Positions 1-11,200 of a DNA stretch of 64,000 nt are shown piece after piece. This DNA is from Codonopsis lanceolata (taxonomy: Eukaryota > Streptophyta > Magnoliopsida > Asterales > Campanulaceae), in assembly GCA_013146195.2 (NCBI GenBank), contig CM028377.1, positions 169,549,824 through 169,613,823 of the forward strand. The letters run 5' to 3'. Position 1 is the first letter of the stretch. Each line of letters starts with the position of its first letter. Both the position numbers and the translations under genes were made by a program. Below the pieces are notes generated by a model. The model was not told where the DNA came from and searched no databases. It was given only the letters and a program-made list of their open reading frames with translations.

Positions 1-399
1 GTCTCGTGAATGAGTGGTCTTAATTTTCACTACCGAAGGCCTTTATTTATAGGCTGAGGAAGGGACTTCGTCGTCATTAAATTTTCTTCTTTGTGCTTCA
101 TCAGCTTGTACCGTGTGCTTGAGAGATTGTACAAAATGTCAAAACGGAAAGTGTATGAACACTATTGGGCACCACCCATAATGGATCTAGGCGCCGCACC
201 TGCTGTGGGTGTGGGTGGCGCTTGGGCCTCCTTTTAGGCTGTTGTTTGACACTTTAGCCCCCTGTATTTCACTGTTTTACGCATCCCGCTTTTCCTTTTG
301 CATTTTTAAACTCTGTAACTTGACATTTGTTAAGTTTTAACAGGTCTTGATATTTCATGTCATGTCACATACCATGGGTACGAAATTGGGGTGTCTACA
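1..399 (-). repeat. 3' LTR of the giant Tat element (partial)
   Basis: Near-identical to 25707-26105. The minus-strand start is TGTAGACACC at 399. The TATA-like segment (tatttata near 50) is at the same relative position as in the 5' LTR. The rest of this LTR lies to the left of the window. Small differences from the 5' LTR (for example cctttatttat versus cctctatttat) show modest age. Confidence 0.9.
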
Positions 400-412
400 G
401 AGCCCCTCAACG
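400..412 (-). other. Polypurine tract of the giant Tat element
   Basis: On the minus strand the bases directly before the 3' LTR read TTGAGGGGCTC, a purine-rich run in the position expected for plus-strand DNA priming. It is short and has a pyrimidine pair at its end, so the exact borders are uncertain. Confidence 0.5.
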
Positions 413-754
413 AGGTAGTTTACGGGTAGCCCGAAGCTTACCGAGTAAACGAACATCGTTGATAAGAAATAGACTCCCAAATTTCGTGAAAATTATAATG
501 GGGAGTGATGCAACAGGTAGCAGTTATAATGCAGCAGTTTATAATGCATTTCAAATCTCACATATCCTAGACATATTTAGTCGGTTATAGCAGGTTATCG
601 TAGTTTTTAAGCAGATATGCAAATTAAATGCTCTGATGGTCAGACCTATCGAAATAGGCTGCCTATGTATCCCTTAATAGAATGAATCAGACCAAACGTA
701 GTTCGGCCTGATGCAAACAAACAATAGTTATACTGGTGGGATAGATGGAACCTA
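413..754. other. 3' untranslated region of the Tat element, nothing coding seen
   Basis: Stretch between the polypurine tract and the tandem array. Short open frames here match nothing recognisable and have no supporting context. Confidence 0.5.
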
Positions 755-1262
755 ATCCTTTCCCTAAGTGACCCGGGGTATGCACCCCTTGCGGAAAGGA
801 TCCAACAACAACCGGTGAGATCATGAAACCGATCTTTTCCCTAAGTGACCGGGGTATGCACCCCTTGCGGAAAAGATCCAACAACCAGGTGGAACACATC
901 ATAAAACATTGCATCCTCAGGGATAGGCACCCTTCGTCGAATGCAATGGTGGGACCAATCTTTTCCCTAAGTGACTCGGGGTATGCACCCCTTGCGGAAA
1001 AGATCCAACAAACCAGGTGGAGCACATCATAAGACATTGAATCCTCAGGGATAGGCACCCTTTGTCGAATGCAATGGTGGGACCAATCTTTTCCCTAAAT
1101 GACCTGGGGTATGCACCGCTTGCGGAAAAGATCCAACAAACCAGGTTGAGCACATCATACGACATTGCATCCTCAGGGATAGGCACCCTTCGTCGAATGC
1201 AATGGTGGGACCAATCTTTTACCTAAGTGAACCGGGGTACGTACCCCTTGCGTAAAATATCC
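755..1262. repeat. 128-bp tandem array in the 3' region of the Tat element
   Basis: The phrase 'cttttccctaagtgac' followed by 'gggtatgcaccccttgcgg' recurs with units starting at about 755, 831, 957, 1085 and 1213. Spacings are 76, 126, 128 and 128. Two units are full 128-mers, one is 126, the first is short and the last is cut. Units differ by a few bases. Variable 3' regions of Tat elements are a known source of such arrays and of satellite DNA. Confidence 0.9.
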
Positions 1263-1319
1263 AACAACCATCAGATAAGATGCATGCAGGTAAAATATTA
1301 ATACTTTACCTTTCCTTAC

Positions 1320-1720
1320 CTTTTCTTGCTTTTGTTGTGTTTTTCTTTCGCTTTGCTGCTTGTTGTTTTCTTGTACTGCTTTTTTTTCTTTTGCTTTCTT
1401 GATGCTAATTTTTCTTTTCTTGCTGCATAGTTTCTTTCTTTGTTGCGTTTCTTTCTTTCTTTTTGTATTTCTTTCTTTCTTGTTGTACTTCTTTCTTCCT
1501 TGCTGCACTTTTTTTCTTCCTTCTTTCTGTTGCATTTCTTTTTTTCTTTCTGCTGGGGATATGCCTTTGCCGTTGCTTTTTTTTTTGCTGCATTTCTTTT
1601 CTTTTTTCTTTCTCTTTTCTTCTGTCTTCTTTTTTTTTTTTTTTTTGTCTACTTTCTTTTTCCTTCTTTCTTTCTTTCTTGTGGCTATCCTGTTGGGGAT
1701 ATGAACTTTCTTTTGCTTTT
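1320..1720. repeat. Pyrimidine-rich low-complexity tract
   Basis: About 400 bases of CTTT/TTTC runs on the plus strand. It opens long Lys-rich frames on one strand and Phe-rich frames on the other; these are composition artefacts. It lies upstream of the antisense plant-mobile-domain gene. Confidence 0.85.
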
Positions 1721-2029
1721 TCATGGATGGCCGTCACTTTTTGTTAACAAAGCTAACTTTGTTAACCTTTCGATTAAGTTTTCAGGGCCCTTTTGCAATT
1801 TGGGCAAACTTGAGAGTTTGGATGCTGCACTTGAACTTTGGAGGGGGGAAAGTGAAAATTTCCCTTTTCTTCCTCATAAGTGACGGGGAGAAGGGGAAAG
1901 AGAAGCAACAGCTTCATCTTCTTTCCTTCGACATTTTCTTCCGCCTCCATTGTTGCCGACGAGATTTCTTCCTCATTTCTTCGCCTTTTCTCGATTTTCT
2001 TTCACCCAATTGATTGTTTTATTTGATAG

Positions 2030-5001
2030 ATGGCTTCTTCCTCAAGATCTCGGAAGGGAAAGGCACCGATGTACCCGGATTCGGGCGGGGAAAGAAAAGA
2101 ACTTCCTCCCTTGACCCGAAATCATGTCAAGTATCTCTTTTTGAAGGATGACTGGGGAAACATCCTTCGTGATTGACATACACACGTGTCTAATCTTCCG
2201 TTTCCCGCTGTAAGTTTCTTTTCACCAACCCATTTGGTTAATTTTTCAGATCTGCTGGAATTCTTTGTTGTTTTGGACTTTTGGAGCATACATGTTCTTG
2301 ATTTTTATGCTTATGCATGCAATTTATGTGCTAAAATGATGCAATTTGACAATTATTCATAGCAAAAAATATGAAATCCGTGCTATTTATTTTTGCGATG
2401 CATACTTGAACAATTGACACTATTTGATTCTGTGATGCATATTTCATACAACTAATATACTTTGACTATATTATGCATGCTTGAGTTTCAAAATATTTTT
2501 AGTGATGCGTGCTTATGCAATAGACTTTTCGGATACATGATGCATTTTTTTCGGATATTTTTTTTGGACACATTTTTCGGATACATTTTTGGATGCATGT
2601 ATGCACTGTAGAGATTTATGCCAAATTCAATAGAAATACTCTCCTTTTTTTATACTTGCAACATTTTTATTCAAGCAAATGTAACATGCAATTATTTGGA
2701 AAATGAATGCATATGTTAGACGGCTATGGCACGGATATATCATTTATCAAACTTTATGCATGTAAATGGAAATGCGCCGTATAAATATTTAAATACTTGC
2801 TAAAATGATGCATGAATATTTCTTTCTAAATGCAGTATGTATTTTCTTTTGAATGCACAAATGCAACGTTTTTTTTAATATGCAAGAATGAAATATATAT
2901 TTTGAATGCAGGAATGCCATATATATATATATTGATTTATGAATGCAATATACCCTTTTTGTAAAAATGCAATACTCCTTTTTTTTTTTTTTTTGTAAAA
3001 ATGCAACACATTTTTTTTATGAATGTAGGAATGCAATACATTTTTGTGTTTTTTTTTTTTTTTTTTGACATGCAAGAATGCAATATATATATTTTCTTTT
3101 GACATGGCATAATTTAATGGCATGCATAAGGGCTTTATAAAAGATAAGAAATTACCTTCTTCCCTTTTTTCTGATGCTAAGATGCTGCTGTTTTTTTTCT
3201 CTCTCTCTTTCTTTTCTTTTTTTTTTTAGGCGCACAGGGCTTTGGCCAGGATTCGGGCAAGCTGTGATAAGGTTTCGACCATTTATAATTCAATGCCTTC
3301 GCAGGCACAGATTTTGGTGGAGTCTTCTGGTTTCAGTGAGTTCTTGCGGGCCTTCCGTCCCTTCCGCAGCTACATACCCATTTTCGAGGTTTTGTGGGAG
3401 TACTGGTGGGACACCACCCACACCTTCCATTTCAGCTGGGGGGAGGCCACATTGACCCTGTGCGATTTTGCTGCAATCACATGTATCTCTACCGGCATCG
3501 GTAGAGCTTTGGAGCCAGATTACACCCTTCAACATCATCACGATGTGGTGGAGGATCTCTTGGGCTTTGAACCCGAATATAAGACTGCAGATGAGATCCA
3601 CATTGGTAGTGTCAAGAGTTGCCTTTTAGCACACGCCAGGCAAGTTGATGAGAATGATAGTGAGGCCGTAGCCCGCGTTGCCAGGGCGTTTTTGTTCTTC
3701 TTTCTAGGGATGTCACTTTTTGCCAACTCATCCACCACTTTGAGGGTTTCCCTCCTGGGATGTCTGCGGGACTTGGACCGCGTTATCGAGTATGACTGGG
3801 GGCAAGCAGGCTTGGCCGAGCTTTATGCTTCCATGGATTGGGCAAGCCGCAATGATTCGCCGACCCTTAACGGCTTTGCTCCATCTTGGGAGGTATCTTT
3901 CTTTTTCCCTGCTTTTGATTTTTTTTTTCTTTCAACATTTTCTTTTCTTTTTGACTGATTCTCTTTTTTTTCTTTCAGGTCTGGGCCTATTCGGTCTTTC
4001 ACTTTACTTCGGGCCCACTACGCAAACGCATTCACGAGCCACCATTTTTTACTGAATTTGTGAATGCCAATCGAGTAGAGCGGGATCGCGATGGCCACTG
4101 CTTGGATGCGATAATGATGCGAGACAGGATAGCCAGCTCGAGCTCGGGCACTGTACATTTATTTCCCTAAAAGGGTCGGGTGGGGCCATATATGATCTCC
4201 CTGGAGATGAGCTGTTGCCGGATACTAATGGTGTCCATTATGGTTGATTCATTGTATATGGGCGAACGGGTCAACCGTCAGCATTCTATGCTTCTGGCGT
4301 TTCCAGTGACACCTCCTGCACCTCCTCCATGGGTGACAGTCCCAGATTTCTTGCCGAACATGTATCTGTACCTGTCGAGATATCTCATGCCTCCGAGTGA
4401 TTATCCTGTTATGGCATATGAGGAGTTCCCGAGGACAGTGCTCCATCCTGCCCCTACTGCAGCTAGGCGTGCATCTGACGTCTCTGATAAGCCGAGGCCT
4501 TCTTGTCTAGCTCCTGACGTGCAGTCAGACTTTTTTGTGCCTGTTGAGGATTTCTCCACCTTTCAGTATCGCCGTGATGGAAGACTTGTGAAGGAGGTTT
4601 TGCCTGATGTCGACATCCATGAGCGGTATCAAGTCCAAGAGCGAGCCCGCGTGGTATATATTTTTTCTTTTTCTTTTTTTCATACTTTTTTTCCTTTTTT
4701 TTCGAGGCTGACACATATTTTTTCTTCTTACACCTTTTCCCAGGCTGATGCGCCTTCGTACAAGAAACTGTTGAGGGGCTTTTTCAGCATCAACAAACTG
4801 TATCAGTGACTCCTGGACGAGTTCACTTGCCGGGGAAATGATGCTACGAGGCAGACTAGGCGCCGAGGCGAGGACGATGATGATGATGCCAGTGGATCGA
4901 GCCATACTCGGGCAAGGGGACGAGAGTACAGGATTGGCGGGACCGGCCCTCGAGGTATGGGTGGCAGCCTTGGTAGGAGCAGATCTTCTCGCGGTCATTA
5001 G
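2030..5001 (+). pseudogene. Antisense plant-mobile-domain (PMD) gene inside the Tat element, four exons, three in-frame stops
   Basis: Inferred exons: 2030-2209, 3230-3892, 3979-4653, 4744-5001. The donors are GT (gtaagt, gtatct, gtatat), and each acceptor AG follows a pyrimidine-rich stretch. All introns are phase 0, so one frame runs through 592 codons. The start is the ATG at 2030, giving MASSSRSRKGKAP. The PMD is recognisable from WWDTTHTFHFSWGEATLTL in exon 2 and YDWGQAGLAELYASMDWASR at its end, continuing into VWAYSVFHFTSGPLRKRI in exon 3. The tail is acidic and then Gly/Arg-rich (a DDDDDAS run near residue 540). Stops: TGA 2174, TAA 4168, TGA 4807. PMD proteins of the MAIN/MAIL1 type are known both as host genes and as passengers of Ty3/gypsy and Mutator elements. 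It is antisense to pol. The exon borders are inference; the domain call is strong. Confidence 0.75.
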
Positions 5002-5389
5002 CTCCGTTTACCTGCATTTTTTAGCTTTTCTTCTTTCTTTCTTTTTTTTACCAGACTCTGTACACATTTCTAAATGCAATGCAATATTATTTTACGATGC
5101 ATGAATTAAATGCGAAGACACAATTATTCTAATAATAAAAGAAATCTAAACCATTATCTAGGGGTAACGGCACACTGCAATTTATGGATGTAGATTTAGA
5201 GGGGTACACCTTTAGATTTAAAACGGGCTTTTTTGAAACTTTGTGGGGAAGAAAAGGCAGTCGCCTCTTCCTGTGTTTGATATTTTCAATTTGGTAGATG
5301 AGGCTACGGCCTAACTTCCGCATTTTCTTCCATTTCTCGTGATCAAACAGAGTTGGTAGTGGAACGGTCAGAGCCCGAAACAAAGATAC
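5002..5389. other. Spacer between the two antisense genes
   Basis: Contains the likely 3' untranslated part of the PMD gene (T-rich run at about 5025-5050). No other coding signal recognised. Confidence 0.4.
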
Positions 5390-5695
5390 CAGACAGTATT
5401 GGGGAACAGTGGTGGGACTTCTGGGCGCCACCCATGGTGGTTATGGGCACCGCACCAGGTGTGGCTATGGGTGGCACCCCTGGCTTTTATTGTGTGCTCC
5501 TGTTTCAGCCACTGTTCATGTACCGTGCTCAGAATTCGTCCGCTTCTTCGTTTTTTAGTATAAAAGGAGGCCAAGGCAGCATCCATTTTCACCATTCGTT
5601 CATCCGGTCTTCTCTCTTTCCTCAAATTATCTGAGTTCCTTCCTTGCTCAATCTCCCTCTTCTAGTCAGATATAATTTTTTGTCCCTTTCCAGAG
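5390..5695 (+). promoter_or_regulatory. Putative promoter of the second antisense gene, laid out like the element's U3
   Basis: A GC-rich dyad region (5425-5485, with ggcgcc, gggcaccgcacc and gggtggcacccctgg) is followed by tgtaccgtgctcag. About 40 bases further comes a TATA box, tataaaagg (5560-5568), then the ATG at 5696. The LTRs show the same order on their own sense strand: ggcgcc-type GC dyad, a segment with tgtaccg or its complement, then tataaata. The similarity is in arrangement and short words, not long identity, so common origin is inference. Confidence 0.45.
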
Positions 5696-7299
5696 ATGGC
5701 CGCACCAGTTCATACGGCTTTGGAGATAGAGATTTATGAGAATGCTCTGGACTTTTGGGTACTTTCTTTACGGGTAGAGGAGCGAGAGTGGTTTGAGCAC
5801 ATCTGTGGGTATTGGTGCCTGCTGTCATGGTGGACCCTGCACATTAACTGGGATATGCTGAGGGGAGCTTCCAGGTTCTAGTCAGTACCGAGCCACCTTT
5901 TTAACTTTTGCCTAAACAAGATGTGCCCCACCTTTGAGGAGTTTTGCGCTATGGTGGGGATGCCGGCAACTGGGCCTATTGATGTGCCTTCTGCGTGGAG
6001 GCGTCCTCTATGGCAATACGGGAGTTGTTCGACTCGACCCATGAAGCTACTCCGGGTTTTTACAACAGGGTCAACTTTAATTTGACCGTGCTTCCTGCTA
6101 CTTATACTGAGTACAGGGAAGATGACCCAGTCTATTTGTGGCGTCGGCTAGCTGCTCTTTTTCTTTGCCTTATGGGACGGTATCTTTTGGTGGGCCGACC
6201 CGGATTTATAGATGTGTGGGTCGTGGACCTGGTGCTGCAGGCTCGGGACCACCGGGTAAACATTATCCCGATCATTTTGGCTGAAACCTTGTTTGGCCTG
6301 GATGCCTTTTCGTCCGGTGATGAAATGTTTCCCTCTGGTAGCCCTCTTTTGATTCATATGTGGCTGGAGGAGCATCTTAACTGGGTGATGGGCCCAGTGC
6401 TGATGGGAGGTTTGTATGATCCTAGGCTCTATGGTTCTCGCGGCCATTATCATCACACCAATTTTTCGGAGCATGATTGGATTGAGTACTTTTTGCGCAT
6501 TGGATCCATGGAGATTATCTGGGTAGTCAGCCATTGGCGGATTCACAACTTCTTTATGTTTACCGGGGTTTATGCCTAGGTTATTCTGCCAGGTCTCGAG
6601 CAGACAACCTTTTATTTGGCGTACCGGGTCCTTCGCCAGTTTGGCAGGGAGTAGGTTATACCAGATGTGAGCCGTCCTCTGACTGAGGAGCTGGAGATGA
6701 ATAGGGACGTAGGCAACCTTATCCACGTCAAGTGGCAGCTCGACTTTTCTTTGCACGAGGTAGCTTACGTCTTTTCTGAGTATATGCTTCTGTCCTATGG
6801 ATATCTATCATGGGTGCTGGTGGCTGCTGAGGAACACTCTCGTGTCATCAGGCATATACTGAGGCGGATGCTGGGCCGGCGAGTGAGCAGTAGCATAGAT
6901 GCTCGCTTAATGGAAATCGGCAAGGATCTGGTAAGCTCGGGGCTGGTAGTCCCTCAAGCTCTGCAGGAGGACTTTCAGCGAGTACATGGCCTTGGTGCCC
7001 GAATGGCTCCTGGTCCAAATGAGGCGGGTCCCAGTAATGCGCCTCCCCGATTGAGCAATGCAAGTAGGCGGAGCAATCCCCGGCAGGCAGATGAGGCTGA
7101 TCCTCCTCAGGCTGGCAAGCGGAGTACTGCCCATAGAGGTGATGGCGCTGGCTCAAGTAGTCCTGCTGTCCAAGACAACGGCGACGCTGATGATGAAGAG
7201 GATGAGGACACCTCTGGAGGTTCTCATGCTGGTGAGACTGGAGCCTCTTCTGTGCCTCGCAGAAGTATATGGTCACGGCTGGGACGTCGCAGACGCTAA
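5696..7299 (+). pseudogene. Second antisense gene in the Tat element, DUF7745-like, broken
   Basis: The frame opens at ATG 5696 (MAAPVHTALEIEIYENALDF), passes a TAG at 5879, and continues through KMCPTFEEFCAMVGMPATGP. It shifts frame near 5985-6010 and runs on to the TAA at 7297, with TAG codons at 6577 and 6652. Recognisable pieces: GRYLLVGRPGFIDVWVVDLV, a NIIPIILAETLFGLDAF segment, and AYRVLRQFGRE. These recall the plant DUF7745 proteins found in retroelement surroundings. The C-terminus is Ser/Asp/Glu-rich, then Arg-rich (SRLGRRRR). No intron is needed. The role is unknown. The family name comes from memory of motifs, so treat it as likely rather than proven. Confidence 0.6.
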
Positions 7300-7785
7300 T
7301 GGATCGTTTCGAGGCTGAGCTGCATAAAAGGATGGTTGAAGGATAGGGGATATAGGTAGCAGGTAGCATGTATATAGGCAAATGTACAGAAATAAATGCT
7401 AATATTAAATGTCTTAGACACTTATTCCTAAGTTGCACCTTATGGACTGTATTATGTAATATTTCGATGTTTTTTATGTGAGCTCTGTTGTGGTTTTTCT
7501 TTGGTCAGTCAAGACCACCCTTTCTAAATATGCCGAAGACTTTGGCAAGCCGGAAGTCAAATGCTGAGGATTTGGAAACTGCATTCCCTCTCCTTTTCTA
7601 CTGGTTTCTCTCTTTTTTTTATATGCTCTAACTTTTGCCTAGGATGCCCTTTCGGGTTTTCAAACTAGCGAGCCCTTATTCCTCCTTTTGTTGTTTTATG
7701 TCTTTAACTTTTGCTTAGGCCGCCCTTTCGGGTTTTCAACCTATCGAGCAGGAGAGAGAAGCAATTGCATGATAATTTTCTAGAT
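7300..7785. other. Spacer between the antisense gene and the end of pol
   Basis: Holds two copies of a short phrase, 'taacttttgc(c/t)taggatgcc/ccgccctttcgggttttcaa', near 7630-7660 and 7710-7740. This is the meeting zone of the 3' ends of the convergent antisense gene and pol. No further gene seen. Confidence 0.5.
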
Positions 7786-7921
7786 TTACGCATAATACCT
7801 CTTGAGCTTGTCGAGGTTGAAGGGCTGAACAAGATCTTCCCATTCTTGATTGATGAGGATCACCGCACCTCCTGACCGGATCTGTTTGACGATATACAGT
7901 CCCATCCAGGGAGACTTCCAT
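7786..7921 (-). pseudogene. C-terminal end of the Tat integrase, separated by the LINE
   Basis: Minus-strand frame WKSPWMGLYIVKQI, then SGGAVILIN and FNLDKLKRYYA before the stop at 7786. This is the usual SH3-like tail and terminus of plant gypsy polyproteins. It continues the integrase that stops at about 16196; the roughly 30 residues normally joining them are absent. Confidence 0.8.
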
Positions 7922-8047
7922 TTTATAAATAAAAGAGGAAGAAACAAACTTGAGGGGGACAACCAGCCTTACCCTTATAAATGGGAGGACAGAGGAGCCT
8001 TACCTCGAAAAGGAAATACAAATCTATAAATATATTGAAAAGAACAA

Positions 8048-8289
8048 TTAACTGCGACCATGCCAGAGAGAGTAGAACCCATAATTATCCAAAGCTAGCA
8101 GATGCTTGATTTCTCCAGGAATTGCCACCAAAGTCGAATATTTTTTGTACATCTTATGATTATGAGCAATACTTGCTAAACAATCTGCCACCTGGTTTTG
8201 TTCTCTGAACACGTGAGTAATTCTGTAATGTCGGGACAACTCACAACAATTACGGAGCTCATAAACATATTGCCAAGGGGCATGATGAT
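8048..8289 (-). pseudogene. LINE RNase H, C-terminal part
   Basis: Minus-strand frame with APWQYVYELRNCCELSR then ITHVFREQNQVADCLASIAH. The REQN..AD.LA motif is the C-terminal part of plant LINE RNase H. It continues the RNase H start at 12523-12675 once the intervening element is removed. Confidence 0.8.
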
Positions 8290-11200
8290 TGTCACGACCC
8301 GACCCGGATTACAGCACGGAATCCCGAGGTCGTGCCGCTGGAACTACACAAGAGAGGACAAACACTTGCTAAAACAAAGTGCAAGTGGAACATTCGAGCT
8401 AACAAGCTCTAGACAGGAACAAGAAGCCATAGTAAAATACGTATTTCAAAATTTCGAAGATGCGGAAGCGTTAAAGAACAAGCCCTCGAGCTTAAGAGCT
8501 CGAGACTGAAACAAATGAAACCAAGAGAGGCCTTGCCTCACGAGGTATGAAAACGAAACTCGCGTGCCGCAACATTGCAGACACATAACTAACCATCGGC
8601 ACTCCAGGCCGGCGTTTCATCAAAAACCAACCTGATATAACAATGACCCACGGCTAAAGCATATCGGGGTAACAACAACAACAACAACCAAAACAACAAC
8701 TAGGATAACTAGAATAATGAAATCTTGAAGCTACTCTTGGGTACAACTGACAGATTACTATACTCTGGAGCACTCGTGCTCGACTACAAAACGGCTATAG
8801 GAATAATACAACAATACTAGAACAATCTACCCGACTGCAAAGTTTATATAACTTTACAAAAGAAATAATGTCCTCAACAAAGTAAAAGGACACAAAATAT
8901 AAATACAGAAATAAGCGGACTAGGTTCCGCTAGCAAAAACTTGGGAGGAGATAACTACACGGATATAACGACCTCAACTCAACTATCGATACGTGGCTCT
9001 GCTACAGACGGGATCTACTCAGCCTCAACGCAGCTAGCGAACAACTGCACACTGGAAAGTAAAAGTACGGAGTGAGTCATAAAGACTCGGTACGCTACAA
9101 CAAACAACATATCATAAATGAAACATTGTTATAATAAAACATGTCATCGCATTGTTACGACTAAAACCCACGAAGACGTGTCGTATACTCGACACTTCTC
9201 AAGATAACCTCTCTGCTCATGTACTAAACCGTCCAAACGACTAGGGTGAAATTCCCTGATCATAAATAAACCAAATAAGTCAGAAAACATTTCAGAAAGA
9301 ATCAACATATATAAAGGAATGTATATCTATATATATACCCTTTATGTCATTCATGGAATTCTCAAGTATAAGTATGTATATCTACATAAATACATATCAA
9401 GTCTCGCATTAATTCGCAATCGATACAAACATGGTCATTTAGATTTCATGTCTCAGGTAACATTTTGTTATCACATAAGTGCTCATAGTCAGCCACATAA
9501 AGGTTTAAGAGAGAATACCGAATCAATGTCGTTATGTTGCTCCTGCAATCACAAATATTAATCATATCGTGCCAGTGATACTCGTGATCAGGTATCAAAG
9601 TACCGAGCTCCCTTCTCGGGTCCGAGCTCTCTACTCGGGAAAATAGCACTAGCCAATGCGCTCTTTTGGTTACGACAAATGGGGCTACTTCCCCACTGTA
9701 GCTAGCAGTGGAGGGGTGTGTGAACCGAATCTGGTGCGGCGATATATTGCAACCACGAATCCCATAATTCGTGAAGACAATGCATCGTCTCATCATCAAC
9801 GTAAAAAACTCAAGTAATGCCAGCTGGACTTATATGCAATGCACAAGTAGATGTTTACTTGCCAATTCTCAAGTAGATATAATGATCTACTAAATTCATA
9901 TGATTATGCACATTGTTACAATAATCACAAAATCACAACAGGAACTCATTTGAGTCTTAAAATCCCAAGTGTCAAGTTGTCCACTCTATCCAAGTCAAGG
10001 TCCAAAAGCTAGTAATCTAGTCAATGGATTCTAGGAGTCGTAGGGTCTCATTCTACGTTTTCATTTAAGGCATTGCTAGGTTCTCCTTCCATTTAGGAAC
10101 CCTAGTTCACAAGTCACTAAGTCAAGTACGAGTTGGTAGCCTAAGTTGATTTCAAGTTCGTAGTTCCACTTGTTAATGGAATACAATTTAAATACAAGTC
10201 AAGAAATAAACACCAATAAAATCACCAAGTAATCAAAGGTAATACAAGCTTCATGAGTCATATTCTTAAACGCATACAAGATACAAATCTCAACAAAGGT
10301 AAGAATTATGCGTTTAGTCATAATCTAAATCAATCATAGAATTTCATATTCTAGTATACAACCAAGCTAAGTTATTTATTTAACCATTAACCCATCATAT
10401 ATTCACCAAGACTACTTTGTTAGTCTAGGGTACTTAATCAACAATGTTATACGCCTTACAATATTTCTAGAATTATAAATCATTCTATAGTCTCAACTCA
10501 TTAAAATTCATTTTAATTCATAAACTCATTCTGCGCAGCCATTTTGTAAAATTGACAAATAACTCATCATAACTCTAAATTTCATGAATCTTACATATTC
10601 TGAAACTAGGCTCTTCAAACTATAACTTAGCCTTTTAAATCACTTCATTTGGATTTATATTCATCCGAATATAGTCACTTCAATTTCATGATAACAATCT
10701 GATTTGCTACTATTACACATTCTGCCCAGTCAACTTGTAAATTCAACCATTAATTCCTCACAACTCCAAATTTCATGAATTTTATATATTAAAAAACTAG
10801 ACTCTTGAAACTATAATTTGGAACTTTAAAGAATCCCATTTGGACTTTTATTCATCAAAATACAGCCCCTCCAAGTTCATGTCAGAAATCTGTTTTTCTG
10901 TTATGGCCTGTACTGCATGTCTATAATTCAAATTTCACCAAATATTCCTCATTGATCCAAATGACACATATTTTACATTTCCAGAAACTAGACTCTTGAA
11001 GCTAGAGTTTTCCATTTTAAACACTCAAAAAGGACTTGTATTCATCAATTTATGATCACATTAAGATTATGATACTAACCAGTTTCCCCTATATCAGTCT
11101 CACAATTGAAGCAATGGTTCGTGATTTATTTTAAAATACATCCCGAATTCGAACGTTTATGAAAATTTACAGAGCATTTCTCAACATTCACACGTACACT

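Noticed and set aside
755..1262. Evenly spaced repeats that could suggest a CRISPR array
   Set aside because: Plant DNA, contiguous 128-bp units with no unique spacers, inside a retrotransposon.
1173..1883. Long Lys-rich and Phe-rich open frames on both strands
   Set aside because: They come from a CTTT/TTTC low-complexity tract and have no conserved motif.
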